Origin: Kribbella sp. ALI-6-A
Lineage (GTDB): Bacteria; Actinomycetota; Actinomycetes; Propionibacteriales; Kribbellaceae
Length of the DNA stretch: 64,000 nucleotides
Assembly: GCF_001984195.1 (NCBI RefSeq)
Contig: NZ_MTQN01000012.1
Span: 620,001 to 684,000, forward strand
Reading direction: 5' to 3'
Shown here in pieces: positions 6,837-16,084 of this stretch. Every line of letters begins with the position of its first letter. The first letter of the stretch is position 1. A program made the translations under genes and the position numbers. The notes below the pieces were generated by a model, which was not told where the DNA came from, searched no databases, and saw nothing but the letters and a program-made list of their open reading frames with translations.

Positions 6837-9626
6837 CTACGACTTCTTCGCAGCGGCCTTCGTGGTGGTCTTTTTCGCCGTCGTCTTCTTCGTCGTGCTC
6901 TTCGTGGCGGCCGCCTTCTTCGCGGTCGCCTTCTTGGCCGTCGTCTTCTTGGCCGTCGTCTTCTTGGCGGCGGTCTTCTTGGCCGGGGCCTTCTTGGCGG
7001 TCTTCTTCACCGGACCGCGCGCCCGCTTGTCGGCCAGCAGCTCGGCCGCCCGAAGCAGCGAGATGGTGTCGACCGAGTCGTCCTTGCGCAGCGTCGCGTT
7101 GGTCTCCCCGTCGGTGACGTACGGACCGAACCGGCCCTCCTTCACCACCACCGGCTTGCCGGACTCCGGGTCCTCGCCGAGCTCCTTCAGCGGCGGCGCG
7201 GCCGCCCGCCGGCCCCGTTGCTTGGGCTCGGCGTAGATCTTCAGCGCCTCCTCGAGGGTGATGTCGAAGATCTGGTCCTCGGTCTGCAGCGACCGTGAGT
7301 CGGTGCCCTTCTTCAGGTACGGCCCGTAGCGGCCGTTCTGCGCGGTGATCTCGTCACCGGACTCCGGGTCCTTGCCGACCACCCGCGGCAGCGACAGCAG
7401 CTTCAGCGCGTCGTCCAGGGTGACGGTCTCCAGCGTCATCGACTTGAGCAGCGAACCGGTCCGCGGCTTCGCGCTCTTCGGCGCGTCCTCGGGCAGCACC
7501 TCGGTCACGTACGGACCGAACCGGCCCGCCTTCGCGACCACCTGCAGCCCGGTGTCCGGCGTCGCGCCGAGCTCGATCTCGACGCCCGAGGGCTGGCTGA
7601 GCAGTTCCTTCGCCTTGTCGACGGTGAGCTCGTCCGGCGGCAGGTCCTCCGGCACGTTCGCGCGGGTCTCGTCCGGGCCCTCGACGTACGGGCCGTAGCG
7701 GCCGACCCGGACCACGATGCCGCTGTCCGGCGGGCCGACCGGGAAGGTGGACATCTCCCGGGCGTCGATGTCGCCGAGGTCGCTGACCATCGACTGCAGG
7801 CCCTCGAGGTCGTCGTCGCCGAAGTAGAACCGGCCGAGCACGCCCTCGCGCTGCAGGTTGCCGGCCGCGACGTCGTCCAGCACGTCCTCCATCGAGGCGG
7901 TGAACGCGTAGTCGACCAGGCGGGTGAAGTGCTGCTCCAGCAGCCGGACCACGGCGAAGGCCAGCCACGCCGGGACCAGCGCGTTGCCCTTCTTGTAGAC
8001 GTAGCCGCGGGCCTGGATCGTGCCCAGGATCGACGCGTACGTCGACGGCCGGCCGATCTCGCGCTCTTCCAGCTGGGCGATCAGCGTCGCCTCGGTGAAG
8101 CGCGACGGCGGCTTGGTCTCGTGCCCGGAGGCGATCACCTCGGTGGCCGGCAGTACGTCGCCTTCGGCCACGTCGGGGATCTGGGTCTCCCGGTCGTCGG
8201 TCTCGTGCGACGGGTCGTCCGCGCCCTCGACGTAGGCCTTCAGGAAGCCGTGGAAGGTGATCACCCGGCCGGACGAGGTGAACTCGCAGTTCTCTCCGCT
8301 CGAGGCCTTGGCGTCGATCTTGATCGACACGCTGTTGCCGGCCGCGTCCTTCATCTGCGACGCGATCGTGCGCATCCAGATCAGCTCGTACAGGCGGTAC
8401 TCCGCGCCGGACAGCCCGGTCTGCGCCGGGGTCTGGAACTGCTCACCGGCCGGACGGATCGCCTCGTGCGCCTCCTGCGCGTTTTTCACCTTGGAGGTGT
8501 AGACCCGCGGCTTGTCCGGCAGGTACGACGCGCCGTACAGCTCGCGGACCTGGGCCCGGGCGGCGGTGATCGCGGTGTCCGACAGCGTGACCGAGTCGGT
8601 ACGCATGTAGGTGATGTTGCCGTTCTCGTACAGCCGCTGGGCGATCTGCATGGTCTGCGAGGCGGACATGCCGAGCTTGCGGCCGGCCTCCTGCTGCAGC
8701 GTGGTGGTCCGGAACGGCGCGTACGGCTTGCGGGTGTACGGCTTGGACTCGATCGAGCGCACGGTGAATCGCGAGTCGCGCAGCGCCGCGGCCAGCGCGG
8801 TGGCGGTCGGCTCGTCGAGGTGGACCGTGTTCTGGCTCTTCAGCTCGCCGGTCGGCGCGAAGTCGCGGCCCTGGGCGACCCGCCGGCTGTCCACCGAGAC
8901 CAGCCGGGACGGGAACAGCCGGGGCGTCTTGCCCTCGCCGGCGTCCAGCGTGGCGTCCAGGTCCCAGTACGACGCGCTGCGGAACGCGATCCGCTCCCGC
9001 TCGCGGTCGACCACCATCCGGATCGCGACCGACTGAACCCGGCCCGCCGACAGCTTCGGCATGACCTTCTTCCACAGCACCGGGGAGACCTCGTAGCCGT
9101 AGAGCCGGTCGAGGATGCGCCGGGCCTCCTGGGCGTCGACCAGCGCGTCGTTGATCTGCCGCGCGTTGCCGACCGCGTCCTGGATCGCCTTCGGGGTGAT
9201 CTCGTGGAAGACCATCCGCTTGACCGGGATCTTCGGCTTCAGTTCGTCCAGCAGGTGCCAGGCGATCGCCTCGCCCTCGCGGTCCTCATCGGTGGCCAGG
9301 TAGAGCTCGTCGGCGTCCTTCAGCAGGTCCTTGAGCTTGCGGATCTGCGCCTTCTTGTCGGCCGGTACGACGTACAGCGGGTCGAAGTGGTCGTCGATGT
9401 TGACGCCGAGCCGGGCCCACGGCAGTCCCTTGTACTTGGCGGGGATCTCGTCGGCCCCCTTCGGCAGGTCCCGGATGTGGCCGAAGCTGGACTCCACCAC
9501 GTACCCGGCGCCCAGGAAACCGGCGATCATCCGCGCCTTCTTCGGCGACTCGACGATCACCAGCCGGCGACCGGTGCCCGCTGCCGCGGTTCCGGACGAT
9601 GTCTTGGTCCCTGCTGCCCCTGCCAC
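6837..9626 (-). CDS. topA: DNA topoisomerase I (type IA)
   Basis: A 929-residue type IA topoisomerase that relaxes negative supercoils. The Toprim domain (about 20-130) has E26 and the acidic motif DEDRE at 113-117; the active-site tyrosine is Y340 in NITYMRTDS. The C-terminus lacks zinc fingers and instead has four Topo_C repeats (G-R-x-GPYV motifs, about 640-870) and a lysine/alanine tail of repeated AKKT/AKK units typical of actinobacterial TopA, which gives processivity. The GTG start has AAGGAG four bases upstream. It is probably co-transcribed with the downstream Fur-family gene. The location matches the topA of the M. tuberculosis and S. coelicolor 'helicase/secretion' region. Confidence 0.97.
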   Translation of the reverse strand: MAGAAGTKTSSGTAAAGTGRRLVIVESPKKARMIAGFLGAGYVVESSFGHIRDLPKGADEIPAKYKGLPWARLGVNIDDHFDPLYVVPADKKAQIRKLKDLLKDADELYLATDEDREGEAIAWHLLDELKPKIPVKRMVFHEITPKAIQDAVGNARQINDALVDAQEARRILDRLYGYEVSPVLWKKVMPKLSAGRVQSVAIRMVVDRERERIAFRSASYWDLDATLDAGEGKTPRLFPSRLVSVDSRRVAQGRDFAPTGELKSQNTVHLDEPTATALAAALRDSRFTVRSIESKPYTRKPYAPFRTTTLQQEAGRKLGMSASQTMQIAQRLYENGNITYMRTDSVTLSDTAITAARAQVRELYGASYLPDKPRVYTSKVKNAQEAHEAIRPAGEQFQTPAQTGLSGAEYRLYELIWMRTIASQMKDAAGNSVSIKIDAKASSGENCEFTSSGRVITFHGFLKAYVEGADDPSHETDDRETQIPDVAEGDVLPATEVIASGHETKPPSRFTEATLIAQLEEREIGRPSTYASILGTIQARGYVYKKGNALVPAWLAFAVVRLLEQHFTRLVDYAFTASMEDVLDDVAAGNLQREGVLGRFYFGDDDLEGLQSMVSDLGDIDAREMSTFPVGPPDSGIVVRVGRYGPYVEGPDETRANVPEDLPPDELTVDKAKELLSQPSGVEIELGATPDTGLQVVAKAGRFGPYVTEVLPEDAPKSAKPRTGSLLKSMTLETVTLDDALKLLSLPRVVGKDPESGDEITAQNGRYGPYLKKGTDSRSLQTEDQIFDITLEEALKIYAEPKQRGRRAAAPPLKELGEDPESGKPVVVKEGRFGPYVTDGETNATLRKDDSVDTISLLRAAELLADKRARGPVKKTAKKAPAKKTAAKKTTAKKTTAKKATAKKAAATKSTTKKTTAKKTTTKAAAKKS

Positions 9627-9904
9627 TGCGCTCCTTGCTGTCTACGACCCGTACGACCGACCAACGTCTGCGGCCGGACTGCTCATTCCCCGTGAGCACA
9701 CCCCGAGCACCGGACCTGCCCGAAGACAGAGTACGGCCGACAGCAACGCATTTCTCAACGCACGGTAACCGGTCGCGCCGCCACGAGCCGCATTCGGGTG
9801 ACGGAAAGCACGGGAAAGCCCCGGCCCGGAGCAGTTCCCGCACCTCCTGTTCCGCCCGCACGTGACGCGCGCACGTGCGGTCCCGCATGCCGAGACGGAT
9901 CCGC
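9627..9904. other. intergenic region upstream of topA
   Basis: This 278-base gap holds the topA promoter region and the 3' flank of the hydrolase gene. Apart from the inverted repeat at 9856-9880 I see no gene; open frames crossing it are short and lack ribosome binding sites. Confidence 0.5.
9856..9880. terminator. inverted repeat downstream of hydrolase gene
   Basis: Perfect 9-base arms CCGCACGTG / CACGTGCGG with a 7-base spacer, 25 bases after the stop of the hydrolase at 9905. It fits a U-less terminator; because each arm contains the CACGTG hexamer, a protein-binding site is an alternative. Confidence 0.5.
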
Positions 9905-11161
9905 TCAGCGCACGAACTGCACATCGGGGTGTCGCGGCGATTCTTTCCGCAGCAACGCCTGCGGCCGGCCCTTCAGGAACTGGTCGAAGTACGCCGCGAG
10001 GTAGGCCCGCTGGGCGCGGACACTGCGGGCCGGGTCGACCGTGCCGAGCAGCGAGTCGACAACCTCGTCCGGCACTCCGGCGTGCTGGGCCAGCCCTGGC
10101 ACGGAGAACTGGTAGTCGGCGAACGAGCCGTGCGTTCCCCGCGGCAGGCTCAGGTCGAGCTTCCAGCCGCGCTGGTGCTGCCAGAAGCTGGTCCAGGACG
10201 GATCGTTCCACGGCGCGCCCGGTTGGGGCAGGTGCGAGTGCCCCTGAGCGCCGAACAGCAGGAACGGCCGGTCCAGCCCGCGCTTGGCCGACTCACTCAG
10301 CTCACCGTCGGGCCCGAATCCCATCGTGCCGTCGAGATTGGCGCCGGCGTCGATCCGGCGATCGACGAGCATCGTCTCGGCCGCGGCGAAGCCGCCGAGG
10401 CTGTACCCGAACATGCCGGTCCGGCGAAGGTCCAGCGCGTGGCGCAGCCCGGCCGGCAGCGGCCGGTGCTCCGCGTCCGGGTTGGCGCCCGCCGCCAGCC
10501 GTCCGAGCTGGTCGAGCACGAACCGGGTGTCGGCGACGCGGACGCCGAGCGCCTTCTTGATCGCGTCGTGCGACACGACCGCCGGCGTGACCCGCCCGCC
10601 CGGGAACCGCACCGGCGCTTCGCCGGTGTGATCGATCGTCACCACGACGTAGCCGCGGCTGACCAAGTCCTCGACGTGATTGGTCCCCATCAGGCGCGAG
10701 GTGCCGAAGCCCGGTGAGTACAGCACCACCGGATGCCTCCCGTACGCCGGTACGCCGGTCCGCGCGTGCGACCGCACCCCGGCGTAGTCCAGCTGCTCCG
10801 GTGTCAGCTCGAACAGATCGGTGAGGTCCCGCGCCAGCGTCCTCGCGATCTCGGCGGGTACGTACGGCGCGCGGGGCCCAGCGGTGGGAACAGCCGGATA
10901 CCAGACGCCGGCCATCAGCTCGCGCGGCCGCGCGCTCCCACTCCAGGGATCCGTGCGGCTGCTGTCGACCAGATGCAGCTCCGTCGTTCCGATCGCGTGC
11001 CGACCGGTCGGGCGCGGCAGCTCCGGCCGGTAGGCGGTGGTGGTGGCCACCGGCTCCGGCGGCCCGGTCATAATGTTGCCTGAGGCAACTGCCGCGCCGG
11101 CCGGAGTGAGCAAGAGCGTGGTCGCGGCCAGGGCGAGCAGAGATCTGCGTCGTACGGTCAT
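9905..11161 (-). CDS. secreted alpha/beta hydrolase, PAF-acetylhydrolase/lipase-like
   Basis: A 418-residue alpha/beta-hydrolase with a Sec or Tat-like signal peptide (MTVRRRSLLALAATTLLL, cleavage near residue 27). The nucleophile elbow GYSLGG places Ser254; the oxyanion-loop region is VVLYSPGFG near 145-153. The fold resembles the platelet-activating-factor acetylhydrolase / polyester hydrolase (dienelactone hydrolase-like) family that cleaves short acyl esters outside the cell. It is a close paralogue of the next gene upstream (same HVEDLVSRGYVVVTIDHTGE-type core and the same LLRKES ending), so the pair arose by tandem duplication. The start has GGAG just upstream. Confidence 0.82.
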   Translation of the reverse strand: MTVRRRSLLALAATTLLLTPAGAAVASGNIMTGPPEPVATTTAYRPELPRPTGRHAIGTTELHLVDSSRTDPWSGSARPRELMAGVWYPAVPTAGPRAPYVPAEIARTLARDLTDLFELTPEQLDYAGVRSHARTGVPAYGRHPVVLYSPGFGTSRLMGTNHVEDLVSRGYVVVTIDHTGEAPVRFPGGRVTPAVVSHDAIKKALGVRVADTRFVLDQLGRLAAGANPDAEHRPLPAGLRHALDLRRTGMFGYSLGGFAAAETMLVDRRIDAGANLDGTMGFGPDGELSESAKRGLDRPFLLFGAQGHSHLPQPGAPWNDPSWTSFWQHQRGWKLDLSLPRGTHGSFADYQFSVPGLAQHAGVPDEVVDSLLGTVDPARSVRAQRAYLAAYFDQFLKGRPQALLRKESPRHPDVQFVR

Positions 11162-11236
11162 GCTCCGACTCTGCCCGCCGGCTCGCCGTCGCGGATCAAC
11201 CCAGCGAGGGAACGGCCTCCCCCGCGAGAGTGAACT

Positions 11237-12535
11237 TCAGCGGACGAAACCGACGGCCGGGAACTTCCCGGACTCCTTGCGCAGCAGGGATTGCGGCCGG
11301 GACCGCAGTGTCTGGTCGAAGAACGCGGCCAGGTACTCGCGCTGCGCCGCGATCGCCTGCGCCTCGTCACCCCGGCCGACCAGTTTGCCCACCGCGATCG
11401 GGATCAGGTCGTCGTCCCCGTAAACGTGGTGGAACAGCTGGGCGAACACGAAGCGGAAGTCACAGAACGCGAAGTGCTCCGAGTCCTTCAGCTGCAGGTT
11501 GAGCTTCCACCCCTGGTGGGCTGCCCAGAACGCCGCCCAGGACGCGTCGTAGTTCGGCGCCTTCGGATCGAGCCGCTGGGTGGTGTCGGAGCCGAAGAGC
11601 AGGAAGGGCCGATTCAAGCCCTTCCGCGCGACCTCGCCGACCAGTCGTTCGGTCTTGCTGTCCGACAGCGTCCCGTCCAGGTCCGCCCCGGTCCGCACGC
11701 GCCGGTCCTGCAGCATCGTGTTCGCCGCGGTGTAGCCGCCGAGCGAGTAGCCGAACATGCCGGTACGCCGTAGATCGAGGCTGTCGTGCAGCCCGCGCGG
11801 CAGCCGGCGCCGTTCGGCGTCCGGGTTGGTGCCGGCTTCCAGCTGCTCGAGCTGGTTCAGCACGAACCGGGCGTCGGCGGTCCGGGTGTCCACCACGTCG
11901 TGGATGAGCTCCGCGGTCGGCGCTTCGTCCGGATCGTGTCCAGGGACGAACCGCCCGTCGGGAAACTGCACCGGCGTCTCACCGGTGTGGTCCATGGTGA
12001 CCACGACGTATCCCCGGCTGGCCAGGTCCTCGGCGTGCTGGGTGTTCAGGAACCGGCTGAACGGATAGCCCGGAGAGAACAGCACGACCGGGTGCTTGCC
12101 CGGCCGGACCGGTACGCCGACCCGCGCGTGCGTGTCGGTGTTGGCGAAGTCCAGCACGGTGCCCGGCAGCCAGAAGGCGTCGGACCACTGGCGCCCGACG
12201 TACTCCGCCGTCTTCTGCGGCATGTACTTGGCCAGTGGGGCGTCGCCGCCCATCCCGGCGGCCGGGTACCAGATGCTGACCATCAGTTCGCGTTTTCCGC
12301 TGGGCGCCGTGGAATCCTGCCGGCTCCGGTCGACCAGGTGCAGCTCGGTGGTGCCGAGGTCGGAGCGCCCGGTCGGCTCGGGCAGGTCGAAGGTGACCGG
12401 GGTGTAGTCGGGGTCCTGGGCCGGCCGCGCCTGCGCGGTGAGTGGCGCCGTCAGCAGTGCGGCGGCCACCAGTCCGGCGAGGACGCCGGTCAGACCACGA
12501 CGGTTGATCCTTCGACAGTTCGCCATGCGCATCAT
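11237..12535 (-). CDS. secreted alpha/beta hydrolase, paralogue of the adjacent gene
   Basis: A 432-residue protein with an N-terminal signal peptide (about residues 10-36, ending AQARPAQ) and the nucleophile motif GYSLGG. The core LASRGYVVVTMDHTGETPVQF and the C-terminal YLAAFFDQTLRSRPQSLLRKES match its neighbour at 9905-11161 closely. It should likewise be an extracellular esterase or lipase-like enzyme. It lies 75 bases before that gene on the same strand and probably shares its transcript. Three ATGs (12535, 12532, 12526) are possible starts, none with a clear Shine-Dalgarno; I report the longest. Confidence 0.8.
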   Translation of the reverse strand: MMRMANCRRINRRGLTGVLAGLVAAALLTAPLTAQARPAQDPDYTPVTFDLPEPTGRSDLGTTELHLVDRSRQDSTAPSGKRELMVSIWYPAAGMGGDAPLAKYMPQKTAEYVGRQWSDAFWLPGTVLDFANTDTHARVGVPVRPGKHPVVLFSPGYPFSRFLNTQHAEDLASRGYVVVTMDHTGETPVQFPDGRFVPGHDPDEAPTAELIHDVVDTRTADARFVLNQLEQLEAGTNPDAERRRLPRGLHDSLDLRRTGMFGYSLGGYTAANTMLQDRRVRTGADLDGTLSDSKTERLVGEVARKGLNRPFLLFGSDTTQRLDPKAPNYDASWAAFWAAHQGWKLNLQLKDSEHFAFCDFRFVFAQLFHHVYGDDDLIPIAVGKLVGRGDEAQAIAAQREYLAAFFDQTLRSRPQSLLRKESGKFPAVGFVR

Positions 12536-13022
12536 CGTCGCCGCCCGGCCGTCGCCGGGGATCCTCCGTCCCGTGGAGAACCGGTCTCAACTTCGTGACG
12601 ACGGCCGGTCTGTGCCGAGCGCAACAACCAGCGGTGTGTGGCAAGGTGCACACCGATCCGCGCACCGCACCCTCGCCGGGAATGCCCTTTCGGGCCGGCC
12701 TGACCGTGGCGAAAATCTGACAGCGGCGTGGCTGCCCACCTCACCAGCGAGCACATCCGTCTTTCGGCTGGACTTTCCCTGATCCGGCCCCCGAACCCAC
12801 CGGCCGGGACTCCAGGGTGCGGCACAGGTGGTTTCCGGTGGCAGCGGGGCCCTCCGACGTGACACGCTTCGTGCTGGCACGGCCGTGGCCCCCTCCCATG
12901 GTGGTGCCAACGCCACCATCCAAGTGGTGCCAACACCATCAGTTCTGGTCCTCGCGACGGCTAGTTTCGAAGCAGACGAAAGCCGTCGGGGGCAGCTGTT
13001 TCAGAGAGGGCGCGTGGGAGTC
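12536..13022. other. 487-base intergenic region between hydrolase and P450 genes
   Basis: Divergent promoter region for the hydrolase pair (minus) and the cytochrome P450 (plus). The only clear structure is the palindrome and direct repeat at 12898-12940. Short open frames on both strands lack ribosome binding sites and codon bias, so I call no gene. Confidence 0.5.
12898..12940. promoter_or_regulatory. candidate operator: palindrome plus direct repeat
   Basis: An inverted repeat with arms ATGGTGG and CCACCAT (12898-12919) overlaps a direct repeat GTGGTGCCAAC that recurs exactly 23 bases later (12901 and 12924). It lies about 85-125 bases before the P450 start. Two same-face sites about two helical turns apart are typical of dimeric repressors such as TetR or GntR proteins, but no such regulator is adjacent. 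Confidence 0.4.
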
Positions 13023-14327
13023 ATGGTTGCGACATACCTGAAGAAATGGGTCGGCAGCCGGCTGTTGAACAGAACCACCCGCAAGGGTGGTCTGGACCTG
13101 TCGAAGATGAAGATGTTCCCTCGCCAGGTGTCGATGCCGTTGCGCCGCGAAGGTCTCGACCCGGTGCCGGAGATGGAGAAGATCCGCGAGATCGAGCCGG
13201 TGCACAAGCTGGCCCATCTGTTCGGGCTGAACGTCTGGATGGTCAGCGGGTACGCCGAGGCCAAGGCCGTGCTGGCCGACAGCACCAACTTCAGCAACGA
13301 CATCCGCCCCCTGGTCGGCTCCGACCCGAACAAGCCGTCGGAGGGCATCGGCGGCCTGGGCTTCACCGACCCGCCGGACCACACCCGCCTGCGCAAGCTG
13401 CTCACGCCGGAGTTCACCAAACGCCGGCTGGCCCGGCTGGAACCGGCGATCGAGAAGATCGTGAACGACCAGCTCGACCTGATGGAGGCCAAGGGCCCGG
13501 TCGCCGACATCGTCGCCGACTTCGCCTTCAACGTGCCGTTCCTGCTGATCGCCGACCTGCTCGGCGTCGAGGAGGACGACCGCGACCGCTTCCGCGCCCT
13601 CGGCCCGGCCCGGTTCGACCTGTCCGGCGGTGGCATCGGGGTGTTCGGTTCGGCCAGTGAGTCGCGCGACTTCCTGTTCGAGATCGTCCGCAAGCAGCGC
13701 AAGGACCCCGGCGACGGCCTGATCGGCTCGATCATCCGCGAGCAGGGCGACACGATCGACGACATCGAGCTCGGTGGCCTGGCCGACGGCGTCTTCCTCG
13801 GCGGCTACGAGACCTCGGCGAGCATGCTCGCGCTCGGCACGCTGGTGCTGCTGCGCGACCCGGACAACTTCGCCCGGATCCGCGAGGAGCCCGGCGCCGT
13901 CGACGCGATCGTCGAGGAACTGCTGCGCTACCTGACCGTGGTCCAGGTCGCCTTCCCGCGGTTCGCCAAGCACGACCAGGAGCTGTTCGGCCACCAGGTG
14001 AAGAAGGGCGACCTGGTCGCGGTCTCGCTGTCCGGCGCCGACCGGGACAAGGCCGTCTTCGGCCCGAACGCCGAGCACTTCTGGCCCGAGCGGGCGCCTG
14101 CCGCGCATCTCGCCTTCGGCCACGGCATGCACCGCTGCGTCGGCGCCGAGCTGGCCCGGATGGAGCTGCGGGCCGCGTTCACCGCGCTCGCCCACCGGTT
14201 CCCCGACCTGTCGCTGGCGGTCGCCGAGGAGCAGCTGCGCTTCCGCGACTTCTCGATCGTGTACGGCGTGGAGTCGCTGCCGGTGCAGCTGCACGCGACG
14301 GCGGGCTCCCGCCAGGCGGCCGGCTGA
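13023..14327 (+). CDS. cytochrome P450
   Basis: A 434-residue soluble bacterial P450. The I-helix oxygen-activation motif appears as GGYETSASM (canonical A/G-G-x-E-T), the K-helix ExxR as EELLR, and the haem loop as AFGHGMHRCVGAEL with the proximal cysteine. It would hydroxylate an unknown hydrophobic substrate using an external ferredoxin; no ferredoxin, reductase or biosynthetic cluster is next to it. The start could be the ATG at 13023 or the GTG at 13014, which is closer to AGAGAGG; the protein differs by three residues. Confidence 0.9.
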   Translation: MVATYLKKWVGSRLLNRTTRKGGLDLSKMKMFPRQVSMPLRREGLDPVPEMEKIREIEPVHKLAHLFGLNVWMVSGYAEAKAVLADSTNFSNDIRPLVGSDPNKPSEGIGGLGFTDPPDHTRLRKLLTPEFTKRRLARLEPAIEKIVNDQLDLMEAKGPVADIVADFAFNVPFLLIADLLGVEEDDRDRFRALGPARFDLSGGGIGVFGSASESRDFLFEIVRKQRKDPGDGLIGSIIREQGDTIDDIELGGLADGVFLGGYETSASMLALGTLVLLRDPDNFARIREEPGAVDAIVEELLRYLTVVQVAFPRFAKHDQELFGHQVKKGDLVAVSLSGADRDKAVFGPNAEHFWPERAPAAHLAFGHGMHRCVGAELARMELRAAFTALAHRFPDLSLAVAEEQLRFRDFSIVYGVESLPVQLHATAGSRQAAG

Positions 14328-14488
14328 GCGTTCGCTCTCCCTCTGGTGACGCGGTGGAACCACAGGACTGCGTCAAGTCAGCCCCGGAGATCTCGCCGAC
14401 CTCGTGACAGCGCGGTGACTCAGGTCCACAATGGGCGGTCCGGCTCAACCCTGCGAGCTGGTTCAGACCAGGAAGGCCGAGCAGCACC

Positions 14489-16048
14489 ATGGGGATGGAC
14501 GGGGGCCCGCTCACAGCCCGGATCGCGGCGGCGATGACGCTGGCGCAGACCGGTGGCCACCACGCCGCCGCCGCGGAGATCGAGGCGATCCGGGCCGAGC
14601 TCGGTCCGGAGCCCAGCTACGCGCTGGCCGCCGCGGAGTACGTCCGCGGTGTCACCGCCCACCACGCCAGCGACGCCGACGAGGCGCTGGCCGCGGTGGA
14701 GGCCTGCCTCGAGGTCGCCCGGGCGATCGACGAGCCCGGCTGGGAGGCCAACGCCTTCCCGATCCGGATCATCAACCTGGCCCGCAGCGGCCGCGGCGGC
14801 GACACCGTGGCCGACCTGGTCGCGGCCGAGGCCGCCCTGAGCCGTACGACGGACGCCGGCCTGGCCGCCTGGGCCCACACCGGCCTCGGCTACGCGTACG
14901 ACGTGCTGCGGTTGTTCGAGCTCTGCATCCCGCACTACGAGGCCGCCACGCAGACCGACGCCGACGTGTTCGAGCTGGCCGAGTCGCTGGCGATCGACCG
15001 GCTCAACCTGGCCGAGACGCATCTGCGCTGGGCCCACGAGCTCGAGCGGCTCGGCGATCCGTCGTACCAGCAGGAGATCCGGGAGCGGCTCTCGTCGGCG
15101 GCGTACTGGGCCAGGGACGCGGAGCGGGTCATCGTCGACGACGAGAACCAGGAGTACTGGCGGTTGAGCGCCCGGCTCTGGCTGGCGGCGGCGGAGACCG
15201 ACAGCGACCCGACGGCCGCTGTCGCGGAGCTGACGGAGTGCCGTGACCAGATCAGCAAGGTGGGCGAGACCGAGCGGCTGGCGATCGCAGGCGCCTATCT
15301 GGCAAGGGCTTTGCAGCGCTCAGGTGAGCTGGACAAGGCTCAGGCGGCCGCTGCCCGTGCGGCCGACGACCTGATCCCACTGGCCGATCCGTCGACGCAG
15401 ATGCTCGTCCTGCAGACCAAGGCGCAGCTGGCGGCGCTGGCCGGCGACCCGGGAGCCTCGACCGGGCTGGACTACGCGCACTCGGTGGCCCGTGCCTGGT
15501 GGAAGGAACGGCGACGCGCGCTGAACGCCGTACGGCACGCATTGGACACGCACGACCTGTCCGCGCGGCACGACGCCGAGTGGCACGCGGCCCGGCAGGA
15601 CCCGCTGACCGGCATCGGCAACCGCCGGGCGATGGACGAGCGGCTGACCGCGGCCCGCGACTCGCAGCGCGCGGTCACCCTGCTGGCCATCGACGTGGAC
15701 AACCTGAAGATCGTCAACGACACCTTCGGGCACGCCTGCGGAGACGAATTGCTGCAGGTTGTTGCAAACCTGCTGGTAGAACAGGCCCGTTCGACCGACG
15801 CCGTGATTCGATCGGGCGGCGACGAGTTCTTCGTGGTGCTGGACCAGCCGGACGCGAAGGGTGGCTACCAGCTGGCCGAGCGGATCCGCGCGGCGGTGTC
15901 CGGGATCGCCGCCGGAACCAGCAAACCCTGGCTGGCGAAGCTCGGCCTGAGCCTCGGGTACGCGGCCACCGCCGAGGGCATCCCGGTCGACCGGCTCGTC
16001 CCGGTGGCCGACAGCCGCTTGTACGAGGACAAACGCCGCAACCGCTGA
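14489..16048 (+). CDS. diguanylate cyclase with TPR-like sensor domain (first of a tandem pair)
   Basis: A 519-residue cytoplasmic protein. Residues 1-350 are an all-helical, TPR-like repeat region; residues about 371-515 form a GGDEF domain that makes cyclic di-GMP from GTP. The active site SGGDEF is intact (443-447) and the inhibitory I-site RSTD lies exactly five residues before it, so product feedback is expected. There is no membrane segment, so the input is probably a cytoplasmic peptide or protein bound by the helical repeats. A near-identical architecture follows 36 bases downstream. AGGAAGG lies 12 bases before the ATG. Confidence 0.92.
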   Translation: MGMDGGPLTARIAAAMTLAQTGGHHAAAAEIEAIRAELGPEPSYALAAAEYVRGVTAHHASDADEALAAVEACLEVARAIDEPGWEANAFPIRIINLARSGRGGDTVADLVAAEAALSRTTDAGLAAWAHTGLGYAYDVLRLFELCIPHYEAATQTDADVFELAESLAIDRLNLAETHLRWAHELERLGDPSYQQEIRERLSSAAYWARDAERVIVDDENQEYWRLSARLWLAAAETDSDPTAAVAELTECRDQISKVGETERLAIAGAYLARALQRSGELDKAQAAAARAADDLIPLADPSTQMLVLQTKAQLAALAGDPGASTGLDYAHSVARAWWKERRRALNAVRHALDTHDLSARHDAEWHAARQDPLTGIGNRRAMDERLTAARDSQRAVTLLAIDVDNLKIVNDTFGHACGDELLQVVANLLVEQARSTDAVIRSGGDEFFVVLDQPDAKGGYQLAERIRAAVSGIAAGTSKPWLAKLGLSLGYAATAEGIPVDRLVPVADSRLYEDKRRNR

Positions 16049-16084
16049 CATGCGGCGGAAGTGGCAGTGAGAGTGGAGGAGTGG

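Noticed and set aside
6840..7010. Lysine-codon repeat region in topA as a mobile or CRISPR-like repeat
   Set aside because: The repeat encodes the AKKT tail normal for actinobacterial TopA; there are no spacers and no Cas genes.
13023..14327. Possible secondary-metabolite cluster around the cytochrome P450
   Set aside because: No synthase, ferredoxin or tailoring genes adjoin it; the neighbours are hydrolases and diguanylate cyclases.
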